Below, piece by piece: positions 1-9,019 of a DNA stretch of 48,382 nucleotides. The stretch is from positions 827 through 49,208 of the forward strand of contig JADFOI010000008.1 in assembly GCA_022562935.1 (NCBI GenBank), read 5' to 3'. This DNA comes from Acidobacteriota bacterium (GTDB taxonomy: Bacteria; Acidobacteriota; UBA6911; RPQK01; JADFOI01). Both the position numbers and the translations under genes were made by a program. Each line of letters begins with the position of its first letter. Positions within the stretch are counted from its first letter, which is position 1. The notes beneath the pieces were generated by a model. That model saw only the letters and a program-made list of their open reading frames with translations, searched no databases and was not told the origin of the DNA.

Positions 1-2
1 TT

Positions 3-632
3 ATCTTCCACGACCTGAATACCCTGGTCTGCCAGATACTTTTTATCTGACTCTGTAAGCAGCGCATCGATAGCGACGACACCAATAAATGACTCAATGG
101 TGTGGTATCCCTGCTGTTTAATTGTATAGGAAGAGGATATGCCACTCAATGCCGTTATTGTTCTCTGAGTGAGCACTTCTCGTGACATGCTTTTTTGGCT
201 AGACTCGATTGGAATAAGAAGCCACCGAGTTTCTTCTTCAGGTTGTGTGTACAGAAGAACCTGTTCTTTCTGAAAAGGATCGTTATTTTGTATGAAGAGG
301 CTCTGACCCTCTTCTACTATCCGATACCCAGGAAAATTTTCTAGCACTCGTAAATCAATGAGACTATTTACGGTAACAAGTCCAATCTCTTCATCGAGAT
401 TCTGCTGCGTTTCTATTGGCTGTGTAGAAGAACGAGGATCATTTATGGACTCCGGGAATGACTGGATGATGGTTCCTGGTCTGGTGAACTCTCCACCGGG
501 TCGATATAAGTCATTTTTCCCACTCGTATGAAGCCCGGCCAGGAGCTCCACCCAAAGTAAACCGCGCCGCTCGATTAACGTCGATGTTCCGAGTTTTGGC
601 GTGAGGCTAGCCCACTCCGGTGCTATATTCAA
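3..632 (-). CDS. Hypothetical protein, C-terminus cut by the window edge (not in the ORF track)
   Basis: Open minus-strand frame with no stop, reading ...APEWASLTPKLGTSTLIERRGLLWVELLAGLHTSGKNDLYRPGGEFTRPGTIIQSFPESINDPRSSTQPIETQQNLDEEIGLVTVNSLIDLRVLENFPGYRIVEEGQSLFIQNNDPFQKEQVLLYTQPEEETRWLLIPIESSQKSMSREVLTQRTITALSGISSSYTIKQQGYHTIESFIGVVAIDALLTESDKKYLADQGIQVVED. Visibly more AT-rich than the rest. Start not resolved. Confidence 0.6.
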   Translation of the reverse strand, partial: MNIAPEWASLTPKLGTSTLIERRGLLWVELLAGLHTSGKNDLYRPGGEFTRPGTIIQSFPESINDPRSSTQPIETQQNLDEEIGLVTVNSLIDLRVLENFPGYRIVEEGQSLFIQNNDPFQKEQVLLYTQPEEETRWLLIPIESSQKSMSREVLTQRTITALSGISSSYTIKQQGYHTIESFIGVVAIDALLTESDKKYLADQGIQVVED

Positions 633-638
633 ATTTCG

Positions 639-1013
639 GTCATCGCCGGTTTGATTCAGGTCCTGTTGACCCAGGAGAAAGTCGCTTATTGGCTGGGAGA
701 AGGATCGGGCTGGCGGGGCATTTTCCTGGCCTGCGTCGCTGGGGCGCTGATTCCTGGCGGACCCTACGTTTATTATCCCATCGCGGCAGCCCTGTTAAGA
801 GCCGGTGCCAGTCTGGGGGTACTGGTGGCCTTTGTCTCAGCCAAGAACGTGTGGCCGGTGGTACGCCTGCCGCTGGAGTTCGCCCTGCTGGGCCCACGCC
901 TGACCGTGGCCCGACTCCTGACCACCTTTTTAATACCTCCGCTGTTGGGATTTCTCGCCCAGGCACTGGCTGGGCGTCAAGTAGAAGCCATCCGGGAGAA
1001 CATCAAGCTATGA
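639..1013 (+). CDS. Permease-like membrane protein, apparently 5'-truncated
   Basis: Hydrophobic protein VIAGLIQVLLTQEKVAYWLGEGSGWRGIFLACVAGALIPGGPYVYYPIAAALL..., resembling the ArsP/DUF318 permease half with a PGGP motif. The expected N-terminal TM segment is absent upstream. Confidence 0.6.
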   Translation, partial: VIAGLIQVLLTQEKVAYWLGEGSGWRGIFLACVAGALIPGGPYVYYPIAAALLRAGASLGVLVAFVSAKNVWPVVRLPLEFALLGPRLTVARLLTTFLIPPLLGFLAQALAGRQVEAIRENIKL

Positions 1014-1504
1014 ACCTGGCAACTTTCACCCTCCTCATCCCCGCAGTGATCCTTTTCGCTTACGCCCGGCGGCGCGGCGATGGCAGCCACCGGCGCGGTC
1101 TGGCGCGAGGGGGGCGTACCCTGCTCAGTGTCTTGCCTCTTCTGCTTCTGGCATTCACCACTATCGGTTATGTCAGCATCCTCCTGCCCCAGGAAGGGCT
1201 GCAGAACTGGATGGGTCCTGATTCCGGGTGGAGAGGGTTGTTGCGTGCCCAGGGGATGGGGATGTTGATGCCCGGAGGTCCCTACGTCGTTCTTCCCCTC
1301 ATCAGCACCCTGTACCAACTGGGCACCGGACTGGGAGCAACAATCACACTGGTGACCAGTTGGTCTTCCCTGAGCCTCTTGAATGCCCTTTGGGAAGCTC
1401 GCTTTATCGGTTGGCGCTTCACGGTCATTCGTTGGACTCTGCTGTTACCCTTTCCGCTGCTGGTGGGCCTTCTGGCCGAGGCCTGGTTCGGCACAACATC
1501 CTGA
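1010..1504 (+). CDS. Permease-like membrane protein (second half, PGGPYVVLPL motif)
   Basis: ATG at 1010 overlaps the previous stop (ATGA). Same fold pattern as the upstream protein (GWRGLLRAQGMGMLMPGGPYVVLPLISTLYQLGTG). Confidence 0.65.
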   Translation: MNLATFTLLIPAVILFAYARRRGDGSHRRGLARGGRTLLSVLPLLLLAFTTIGYVSILLPQEGLQNWMGPDSGWRGLLRAQGMGMLMPGGPYVVLPLISTLYQLGTGLGATITLVTSWSSLSLLNALWEARFIGWRFTVIRWTLLLPFPLLVGLLAEAWFGTTS

Positions 1505-1505
1505 G

Positions 1506-1583
1506 TGTAGCGGCCGCTCTTAGAGCGGCCCGAAATTATGGCCCAGCAGCAGCACCGGAGCCGTTCACAGAACGGCCGCTACA
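1506..1583. repeat. Inverted pair of REP-like palindromes
   Basis: TGTAGCGGCCGCTCttaGAGCGGCC and, inverted, TGTAGCGGCCGTTCtgtGAACGGC. Each is a hairpin, and the two face each other. Confidence 0.75.
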
Positions 1584-1680
1584 AGTTTTGAGACAGTTTC
1601 TTCAGCCTGCGGGCTCGTGTGGTTCTTTTTGCACATGAAACCAACAGTTTTCGATATCCTAAACTAAAGGGGGATAATCT

Positions 1681-2271
1681 ATGATTCCGGCACTCATTTT
1701 CCTGGTCGTGGTGGTGGTCTTCATCGCCTGGGTGGCCAGCATGTACAACAAGCTGGTCAGTCTGCGTAATCGTTTCAAGAACGCGTTTGCCCAGATTGAC
1801 GTCCAGCTCAAAAGGCGCTACGACTTGATTCCCAATCTGGTCGAGACCGCCAAGGGTTATATGAAACACGAGAGGGAAACTCTGGAGGCGGTGGTGAATG
1901 CGCGCAATCAAGCCGCGGCGGCCAGCAAGCAAGCGGCCGAGAACCCTGGAGATCCCGATTCCATGAGAGGCCTGGCGGGCGCTGAGACGGCCTTGACCGG
2001 TACCCTGGGACGCATGTTCGCCCTGATGGAGTCTTACCCGGACTTAAAGGCCAATCAGAACATGGCCCAACTCATGGAAGAGCTCACCACAACCGAGAAC
2101 AAGATTGCTTTCTCACGACAGGCTTACAACGATTCGGTCATGGTCTACAACACGCGGTGTTCCGTGTTTCCCAGCGTCATCATTGCCAACTCCATGGGCT
2201 TCAAGCAGGCAGAGCTGTTTGAAATCGAAGCTCCCGCGGAACGCAAGGCCCCAAAGGTCTCCTTCTCATAG
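1681..2271 (+). CDS. LemA family protein
   Basis: N-terminal TM, then YNKLVSLRNRFKNAFAQIDVQLKRRYDLIPNLVETAKGYMKHERETLEAVVNAR, typical of LemA. Confidence 0.95.
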   Translation: MIPALIFLVVVVVFIAWVASMYNKLVSLRNRFKNAFAQIDVQLKRRYDLIPNLVETAKGYMKHERETLEAVVNARNQAAAASKQAAENPGDPDSMRGLAGAETALTGTLGRMFALMESYPDLKANQNMAQLMEELTTTENKIAFSRQAYNDSVMVYNTRCSVFPSVIIANSMGFKQAELFEIEAPAERKAPKVSFS

Positions 2272-2311
2272 TCCCCATGAATTACACTGTTCTTCGAGAC
2301 TCTGAGGAAAT

Positions 2312-4375
2312 ATGGCGGTAACGGCAACCCATACGATGGATTTCTTTGAGCGTCAGGACCAGGCCCGCCGGACTACCCGGCGCTTGATCGCTTACTTCAT
2401 GCTGGCGGTGATCCTGATCATCCTTTCCATCTACATTGCTGGCATCACCATCTTTTTCGGCTTCAACGTCAATACCGATCCGGAACTTCCCTTTAAATGG
2501 TGGAACCCCGATCTGTTCCTGTGGATCACGGGGGCAACCGTGTGTGTGGTGGTGATCGGGAGCCTATACAAGATCTTCGCCCTCTCACAAGGCGGAGAGG
2601 TGGTGGCCCGCTGGCTGGGAGGTCGACTCATCGATTCCAACACCTCCGATTCTCAGGAACGCCGTCTTCTCAATGTGGTGGAAGAGATGGCCATTGCCTC
2701 CGGAACACCCGTTCCCTCGGTATTCCTCCTGGAAGAGGAAAGGAGCATTAACGCCTTCGCCGCAGGTTTCACTCCGGCGGACGCCGTCATCGGGGTGACC
2801 CGAGGAACCCTGCAGATCCTGTCTCGCGAAGAACTGCAGGGAGTGATTGCCCATGAGTTCTCTCACATCCTCAACGGAGACATGCGCCTGAACATCCGGC
2901 TGATCGGCGTTTTGAACGGCATCCTGGTGATCGCCATGATTGGGTATGCGATCCTGAGAAGCACCCGAACTTCCAGCAGCAAGAAGAATGGGGGTGCTGC
3001 TGTTCTGGCCTTCGGGGTCGCGCTTTTGATTATCGGTTATGTGGGGGTCTTTTTCGGCAAGTTCATCAAGAGCGCCGTGTCCCGGCAACGAGAATTCCTG
3101 GCCGACGCTTCGGCCGTCCAGTTCACGCGAGATCCAGACGGCATCGCCGGAGCACTCAAAAAGATTGGCGGGCTGGCTAACGGCTCACGTATCAAAAGCC
3201 CAAAGGCTGAAGAAATGAGCCACCTCTTTTTCTCCGATGGAAGGCATGGGAAAGCACCTCCTCTCCTTTCCATGAGAAGTCACAAAGCTACCAGTGCCTT
3301 CAGCTTCATGGCCACTCATCCCCCGCTGGAGACGCGCATCCAACGCATCGATCCTTCTTTTGACGGAAGATTTCCCACGGTTCACTTTCCTTCCAAGGAG
3401 GCACTTGAAACCCGCGACCAAAAGAAACTGGCTGCTTCCGCGGCGCAGGCCGCCGCCAAACCAACCGCATCCACTCCATCCGGGGGAGCTCCAGCCGTCC
3501 CCCTCATTCCCATGATTCCGCAACAAATGACCCAGCTCTTCGGCAAGCTGACGGAGGCCCATCTGGCCTATGCCACACTTCTCCTTGCGGGGCTGCCCTC
3601 CAGGTTGACCGCTCGGGTCCGTGAGCCGTCCTCGGCCCGGATCATCATTTTCGCCCTACTCCTCAGCCACGACTCGGAAACCCGCCGGGCCCAGTTTCAG
3701 CTGCTCAATGAGTCGAAGGATCCGCTGGTGTCTTCTGAGGCGACCCTGGAGGCCTCGACACTGATTGACCGTTGCCCGCCCGAAGCACGCCTTCCCCTGG
3801 TCGACTTAGCCTTACCGGCCTTGCGGACTCTCTCCCTTTCCCAGTACCAGGACTTTACCGGACTGGTCGAAAAGTTGATGAAGGCCGATCAGAAGATCGA
3901 CCTGTTTGAGTTTACTCTGCAGCACATCTTGCGCCGCCATCTCGATCCCCACTTCAACCAGACCCGGCCTCCAGCTGCCCGGTATGGGTCCCTGACACCT
4001 CTGACCCACGAGATTTCTCTGTTGCTGTCCAGACTGGCCCGTGCCGGACAAGATAGTGAGGAACAAGCCCAGCAAGCTTTTGCCCAGGGAGTCAAGGAGT
4101 TAAGTGGGAGCCGGCTGAAACTCTCCTGGCTCGAGCAGGAGGACGGCTTCGAAGCACTGAGCAACGCTCTGGACCGCCTCAATCGAGTGACCCCTTTGCT
4201 GAAGCGACGGCTCCTGCGAGCCTGCGGTGTGTGCGTGAGTCATGATGATCAGGTCACCCTGCGGGAAGGGGAACTGCTGCGGGCCATCGCCGATGCTCTC
4301 GATTGTCCGATGCCACCCTTTCTGGCCGGCCAACCGACTGTCGGAAACCGCCAGCCAGGACCCCTAACCCGTTGA
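2312..4375 (+). CDS. M48 family metallopeptidase (HtpX-like) with a C-terminal helical extension
   Basis: HEFSHILNGD zinc motif, N-terminal TM segments, REFLADASAVQFTRDPDGIAGALKKI, and a TerB-like C-terminal region. Confidence 0.92.
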   Translation: MAVTATHTMDFFERQDQARRTTRRLIAYFMLAVILIILSIYIAGITIFFGFNVNTDPELPFKWWNPDLFLWITGATVCVVVIGSLYKIFALSQGGEVVARWLGGRLIDSNTSDSQERRLLNVVEEMAIASGTPVPSVFLLEEERSINAFAAGFTPADAVIGVTRGTLQILSREELQGVIAHEFSHILNGDMRLNIRLIGVLNGILVIAMIGYAILRSTRTSSSKKNGGAAVLAFGVALLIIGYVGVFFGKFIKSAVSRQREFLADASAVQFTRDPDGIAGALKKIGGLANGSRIKSPKAEEMSHLFFSDGRHGKAPPLLSMRSHKATSAFSFMATHPPLETRIQRIDPSFDGRFPTVHFPSKEALETRDQKKLAASAAQAAAKPTASTPSGGAPAVPLIPMIPQQMTQLFGKLTEAHLAYATLLLAGLPSRLTARVREPSSARIIIFALLLSHDSETRRAQFQLLNESKDPLVSSEATLEASTLIDRCPPEARLPLVDLALPALRTLSLSQYQDFTGLVEKLMKADQKIDLFEFTLQHILRRHLDPHFNQTRPPAARYGSLTPLTHEISLLLSRLARAGQDSEEQAQQAFAQGVKELSGSRLKLSWLEQEDGFEALSNALDRLNRVTPLLKRRLLRACGVCVSHDDQVTLREGELLRAIADALDCPMPPFLAGQPTVGNRQPGPLTR

Positions 4376-4382
4376 GCGGTTT

Positions 4383-4436
4383 TTGAATTTTGAATTTTGG
4401 GTTTGTTTGGAATTTGGGATTTTGAATTTTGAATTT
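4383..4436. repeat. AT-rich TTTTGAATTTTGAATTT intergenic repeat
   Basis: Repeated TTTTGAATTT units. Related elements at 24399-24540 and 31383-31525. Confidence 0.7.
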
Positions 4437-4478
4437 CCGTCGGCCGAAGGCCGGCGGTGATTTATGATTTCCAGGTTG

Positions 4479-5576
4479 TTATTTTACCTGGTAGTTTTTA
4501 GCCTGTTCCCGAACCTCTTGGGGATCGAAATCATTGGCGCAATCCACCACTTCATTGGTGTACAGCGACTGCACCATCTGGTCGGTCACCTCGTCTTTTA
4601 AACCCATCAGCTCAACAATCTTCATCCACTCTTCATGACTGTAGGCCCCATGTTTTTTCACCAGTTCGTCGCTGGGATCCCACTTGTACATTCTCGAGCG
4701 CAGCACGGCCAGTGAAAATTTCAAGGCCTCCGCTTCACTCATCCCCTTGGGTTTGGACTCGGGATAGATTTTCCAGTGGATGCGAATGGCAGCCTCAGGA
4801 TTCTCAAAGGTGAACTCGACTCCTTTGGCAATTCCCCGAACGAAAGCACAGACCTCTGTTCGGTTCGTCTTCAAATAATCCCTGCGGACAAACAGCCCTC
4901 CCTGGAAATAAGATTCGGCGTACTCGGTTTCGGGAAGATACCGGTACACTGCCCCCACCTGCTCCATGGCGGCGAGGATGGTGTCGGACTGGACCAGTGC
5001 GGCAATCTGACCCCGCTGCAGCAGCGCCGTGGAACTGGGACCTGTGCCCACCGCCACAAACTCCACATCATTTTCAGGGTCAATCCCCAGACTCATCAAC
5101 ACCCCTTTGGCATAAGAGGTACCGGCGGCGGCAAGACTGAGGGTGCCAATCGTTTTTCCCTTGACGTCCTGGATACTCTGGATGGGGCTGTCGGGCCTGA
5201 CCACCCACAGGAACATGGGATCCCGATTCTGGTTGAAGATCAGGATGATACCTGGATCTCTGCCCCGGGAGGCGTTCAGTATCAGCGTCTCGGCACCGAT
5301 GTAGCCGATTTCCGACCGTCCCGAGGCGACCAGAGGAACCGAACGGCCCCCTCCACCAAGGGGTGTGACCTCCACATCAATTCCCCCTTCGGCGAAATAG
5401 CCCATTTCTTTGGCAACGCTGGTCTGGGCAAGGAGAGGATCGATTTGAGGGGCGCCCAGTGCCCATCGCAGGATGGTTAACGACTTGGCGGCCTGGCCCA
5501 TCATGGCAGGGACTGCCATGAGCAGGAGCCCCAAAACAATCAACCCCGATCGATTCGAAAGCAGATGTGTCTTCAA
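4479..5576 (-). CDS. ABC transporter substrate-binding protein (NMT1/SsuA-like)
   Basis: Signal peptide, then LRWALGAPQIDPLLAQTSVAKEMGYFAEGGIDVEVTPLGGGGRSVPLVASGRSEIGYIG. Confidence 0.88.
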   Translation of the reverse strand: MKTHLLSNRSGLIVLGLLLMAVPAMMGQAAKSLTILRWALGAPQIDPLLAQTSVAKEMGYFAEGGIDVEVTPLGGGGRSVPLVASGRSEIGYIGAETLILNASRGRDPGIILIFNQNRDPMFLWVVRPDSPIQSIQDVKGKTIGTLSLAAAGTSYAKGVLMSLGIDPENDVEFVAVGTGPSSTALLQRGQIAALVQSDTILAAMEQVGAVYRYLPETEYAESYFQGGLFVRRDYLKTNRTEVCAFVRGIAKGVEFTFENPEAAIRIHWKIYPESKPKGMSEAEALKFSLAVLRSRMYKWDPSDELVKKHGAYSHEEWMKIVELMGLKDEVTDQMVQSLYTNEVVDCANDFDPQEVREQAKNYQVK

Positions 5577-5630
5577 AATGGTTTCCTTCCTCGTTTCAAG
5601 TTCCAGTTGTCAGTCCTCATCACTCAGTCC

Positions 5631-6827
5631 TCACCACCCTTCCACCACAATCGGGTCCATGGGATAACCGTGGAGGCTTTCGGCTCCATTTTCCGTCACT
5701 ACACATAGATCTCCAAGAAAGATGCCGCTCTTTCCGTCCAGCGTGCTGGGATTGGGTTCAATCACTATGGTATGCCCTTTTTGGAAGGTGTAGCTCTGTA
5801 TGGGATGGGCTGAACCCTTGACGCCCATGATGGGAGGCTCGATAAAGTTCCCCCACCCGTGCAACAGGGGAGCCTTAACGGTCAAACCTGCGTCCAGAAT
5901 AGGTTGGGCGCCCTCCTGAACTTCCTTTTCCGTGCTTCCCGGTCGAATGGATGAGAGCACTCTGTCAAAAACCTCCCGGCCAATCTGGAACAGTTTCTCG
6001 TAGTGTTTGGTGGGTGGACCGACAAACACGGTTCTCAGGATCTGTCCGGAATAACCCCCATAGGCAGAGCTGTGTTCGCTGATAATGACATCGCCCTGGG
6101 CAATGGGTCGATCCGACATGTAGGCGTCCGGAAAGGCCATGTTGGGATCCTCCATGGGAGTCGACCCTAACAGAGTAAAGCACAGCGTGCCTCCCTCTCG
6201 ATGGGTCCGGGCCAGAACCTCATCATAGAGGTCGATGTTGCGGACACCCTTTTTAATCGCCTTCACATAGGCGTCCAGAGACCGGTCCGTGATCTGTGCG
6301 CCCCGCCGAAGAAACTCGATTTCCTCGTCGGATTTGATCCGCCGTAAACTCTCAATTAAGTCAGTGGCGATTTCAAACTCGGCCTCGGGCAGGGATTCCG
6401 TGATCTGGACATATTGCTCGTGAGGAATGGAAACCCGTCTCGAGGAATTCACTCCCACAATTCCAATTCTTCCCTTCTCCATTCCCTTTTCGCGCACCAT
6501 CTCCACGACCTTTTCATCGATTTTCAGCCCGCCGAACCGAAAGTCCCTAACCACCGAAACTTCCTTGCCCGTGGCAATGTGGCCATTGAAGCTGGTGACC
6601 AGCGTCGCCTCACCGGCCTTGGGAAAAACACAGTAGGCCTGAAACTGATCCACAAAATTGGTCACGTAGCGCAGGTTGGCCTCTCCCGGATCACTGCCGA
6701 ATGAGCAGTAAGCACCGTAAATCAGCAGACAATCAAACTGCCGCTCCTCCATGGCATCACGAATCTTCTGCCAGCGACTCTGAACTTCCTGATCACTGAA
6801 CTTGGGAAAATGAACCCGGTTAATCAT
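5631..6827 (-). CDS. M24 (creatinase/aminopeptidase P-fold) family protein
   Basis: Creatinase N-domain plus a pita-bread C-domain: GDVIISEHSSAYGGYSGQILRTVFVG, LLHGWGNFIEPP, HTIVIEPNPS. Confidence 0.9.
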   Translation of the reverse strand: MINRVHFPKFSDQEVQSRWQKIRDAMEERQFDCLLIYGAYCSFGSDPGEANLRYVTNFVDQFQAYCVFPKAGEATLVTSFNGHIATGKEVSVVRDFRFGGLKIDEKVVEMVREKGMEKGRIGIVGVNSSRRVSIPHEQYVQITESLPEAEFEIATDLIESLRRIKSDEEIEFLRRGAQITDRSLDAYVKAIKKGVRNIDLYDEVLARTHREGGTLCFTLLGSTPMEDPNMAFPDAYMSDRPIAQGDVIISEHSSAYGGYSGQILRTVFVGPPTKHYEKLFQIGREVFDRVLSSIRPGSTEKEVQEGAQPILDAGLTVKAPLLHGWGNFIEPPIMGVKGSAHPIQSYTFQKGHTIVIEPNPSTLDGKSGIFLGDLCVVTENGAESLHGYPMDPIVVEGW

Positions 6828-6848
6828 CGATTCTACCTCCTGTCTCTT

Positions 6849-7646
6849 TCAAAGTTCAATCACATCCCTGCTTCGGGAGGCCCAGAAAACAACTCGGCGC
6901 TCGATAAGGCGCATAGCCAGATAAAAAGCGATCCCAATGACGGAAAGAACCACAAACACGGAGAAGACTCCCTGCATGTCCATGTTGAAATTCATCTGCA
7001 GAATCAAGATTCCGAGACCATGCCTCCCCCCGATGAACTCACCCACGATGGCACCGATGAGGCTGTAGACGATGGCCATACTCAGTCCTGCGAAGATAAA
7101 GGGTAAGGCAGAGGGAAATCGCACTTTGCAAAATATTTGCCAACGGGTGGCCTTAAAGGAGCGCATCATCTCCAGAAGATCTCGGTCCACAGACTCAAAT
7201 CCTGCTATGGAGTTGACCAGGAGAGGGAAGAAGGTGAGCATGGCTACGATCACCACCTTGGACGTCATTCCCACGCCGAACCAGACAATCAACAGGGGTG
7301 CCAGGGCGACCTTGGGAAGGCTCTGAAAGGCCACGATGTAGGGAAGGAAGACCCTTCCCACGAAGGGGCTCTGGGCAATCAGGGTGCCCAGAATAAGTCC
7401 CAAACCACTCCCGATGAGAAACCCCAAGAGGGCCTCACTCACCGTGTAGTAGGTGTGAAGATAAAATCCCACACGGCTGGTCAGGCTCTCGGAAAGACCG
7501 TCTCGAAGAGAAGTCAGAACGCCGCTGGGTGCCGGCAGGAGAAAGAAAGGGACTTCAAAATATTTTACGGTCACCTCCCAAATCACCAGCAGCACGGCTA
7601 ACAGACAGACGCTGCAAACCCACTCTTTTTGGAACAGTTTGCTCAT
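6849..7646 (-). CDS. ABC transporter permease (SsuC/TauC-like)
   Basis: GLGLILGTLIAQSPFVGRVFLPYIVAFQSLPKVALAPLLIVWFGVGMTSKVVIV. Overlaps the ATPase gene by 4 bp. Confidence 0.92.
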   Translation of the reverse strand: MSKLFQKEWVCSVCLLAVLLVIWEVTVKYFEVPFFLLPAPSGVLTSLRDGLSESLTSRVGFYLHTYYTVSEALLGFLIGSGLGLILGTLIAQSPFVGRVFLPYIVAFQSLPKVALAPLLIVWFGVGMTSKVVIVAMLTFFPLLVNSIAGFESVDRDLLEMMRSFKATRWQIFCKVRFPSALPFIFAGLSMAIVYSLIGAIVGEFIGGRHGLGILILQMNFNMDMQGVFSVFVVLSVIGIAFYLAMRLIERRVVFWASRSRDVIEL

Positions 7647-8425
7647 TCTATTCCTCCCACTTCCTCTCCGATGCCAAGCAAAGAGCGAATCCGCTTGGCC
7701 AGCATCCCGAATGCTTCGGTCTGCATCACGTCCAGGCGACGAGGCCGGGGCAGATCGACCTCAACAACATCGGCCAGCCGACCCGGCCGCGGCGTTAGAG
7801 CCACCACCCGGTCGGAAAGGAAGATCGCTTCCGAGATGCTGTGGGTCACAAACAGAACGGTCTTGCGATGATCGCTCCAAATGCGCAGTAGTTCCAGATT
7901 CAGGGACTCGCGAGTCATGGCATCCAGGGCCCCAAAGGGTTCATCCAACAACAGAACGTCAGGGTCATAAACCAGCGCCCGGGTGATGGCGACCCGCTGC
8001 TGCATGCCGCCGGAAAGCTCAAAGGGGTATTTATTAGAAAACCCCGAGAGGCCTACCCTATCCAGGATGTCCTGCGCGCGCCTTCCATACTCCTCACGCG
8101 GCAAACCCATCACCTCGATGGGAAGCAAGGTGTTTTCCAGAACGGTTCGCCAGGGAAGAAGCACCGGCTGCTGGAAAACAAACCCGATGTCCTTTCGCGG
8201 ACCCTTCACCGAAGAGCCGCCAATCAGGACCTCTCCGCTGCTGTAGGGAATGAGGCCCGCTATAATTTTCAGCAGCGTGGTCTTGCCACAGCCACTGGCT
8301 CCCACCACAGAGACAAATTCGCTCTTGCCTACCTCAAAAGAGACATCCTGGAGGGCCAGGAGATCTTCCTCCTGCAGGGTTCGATACGACTTGGTGACGT
8401 TTCTCAGTTCGATAAAGGAAGTCAT
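7643..8425 (-). CDS. ABC transporter ATP-binding protein (SsuB/TauB-like)
   Basis: Walker A GASGCGKTT, signature LSGGMQQR, Walker B VLLLDEPFGALD. Confidence 0.95.
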   Translation of the reverse strand: MTSFIELRNVTKSYRTLQEEDLLALQDVSFEVGKSEFVSVVGASGCGKTTLLKIIAGLIPYSSGEVLIGGSSVKGPRKDIGFVFQQPVLLPWRTVLENTLLPIEVMGLPREEYGRRAQDILDRVGLSGFSNKYPFELSGGMQQRVAITRALVYDPDVLLLDEPFGALDAMTRESLNLELLRIWSDHRKTVLFVTHSISEAIFLSDRVVALTPRPGRLADVVEVDLPRPRRLDVMQTEAFGMLAKRIRSLLGIGEEVGGIE

Positions 8426-8429
8426 GAAT

Positions 8430-8640
8430 CGTGAGGGTAGCGCGCTTCGCCTGCAGAGAAAAGAGAAAAAAGAAGACGGGAGACAGGAGACGCGCTTCGC
8501 GCGCGTTCCAGATTCCAGGTTCCAGGTTCCAAGCCTGACTCCTGTCTTCTTCTTATTGTCAGTTGTCAGTTGTCAGCGGTCTGCGGTCTGTGGTCTGTGG
8601 TCTGTGGCCTTTGGTCTGTGGTAAATATAAATATATATAG
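8430..8640. repeat. Patchwork of short degenerate repeats
   Basis: GCGCGCTTCGCGCGCG hairpin, TTCCAGGTTCCAGGTTCCA, TTGTCAGTTGTCAGTTGTCAG, GGTCTGTGGTCTGTGGTCTGTGG. Confidence 0.65.
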
Positions 8641-8746
8641 TTACTTAAATACATTAACCTATGAATTAACATTCACTATCTCCGATACCCTATTCCTCCC
8701 CATGTTATACTGCACGGGTTCATGCCGACACATCCAGAGTGGGACC

Positions 8747-9019
8747 ATGAGCGCGGTTCAAATTGACTTTTATACCAAGCCCGGTTGCCACCTTTGTCAT
8801 GAAGCCCTGGACGTCCTGAAGAAGCTGCAGAAAGACTTTGACTTTGAGATACGAAGTGTCAATATCTCGGAATCATCCGAGTTCACGACGCGGTTCCAAG
8901 ACAGCATCCCGGTTGCCACTTTGAACGGAAGAACCATCCTCAAACACCGAGCCGACGAAAAACAGCTGCGGCGAATTCTCAACCGCCAGGTGGCACAGGG
9001 AGAATCATCCAACTCATGA
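8747..9019 (+). CDS. Glutaredoxin-like/thioredoxin-fold small protein
   Basis: MSAVQIDFYTKPGCHLCHEALDVLKKLQKDFDFEIRSVNI, with a CxxC active site. Confidence 0.85.
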   Translation: MSAVQIDFYTKPGCHLCHEALDVLKKLQKDFDFEIRSVNISESSEFTTRFQDSIPVATLNGRTILKHRADEKQLRRILNRQVAQGESSNS

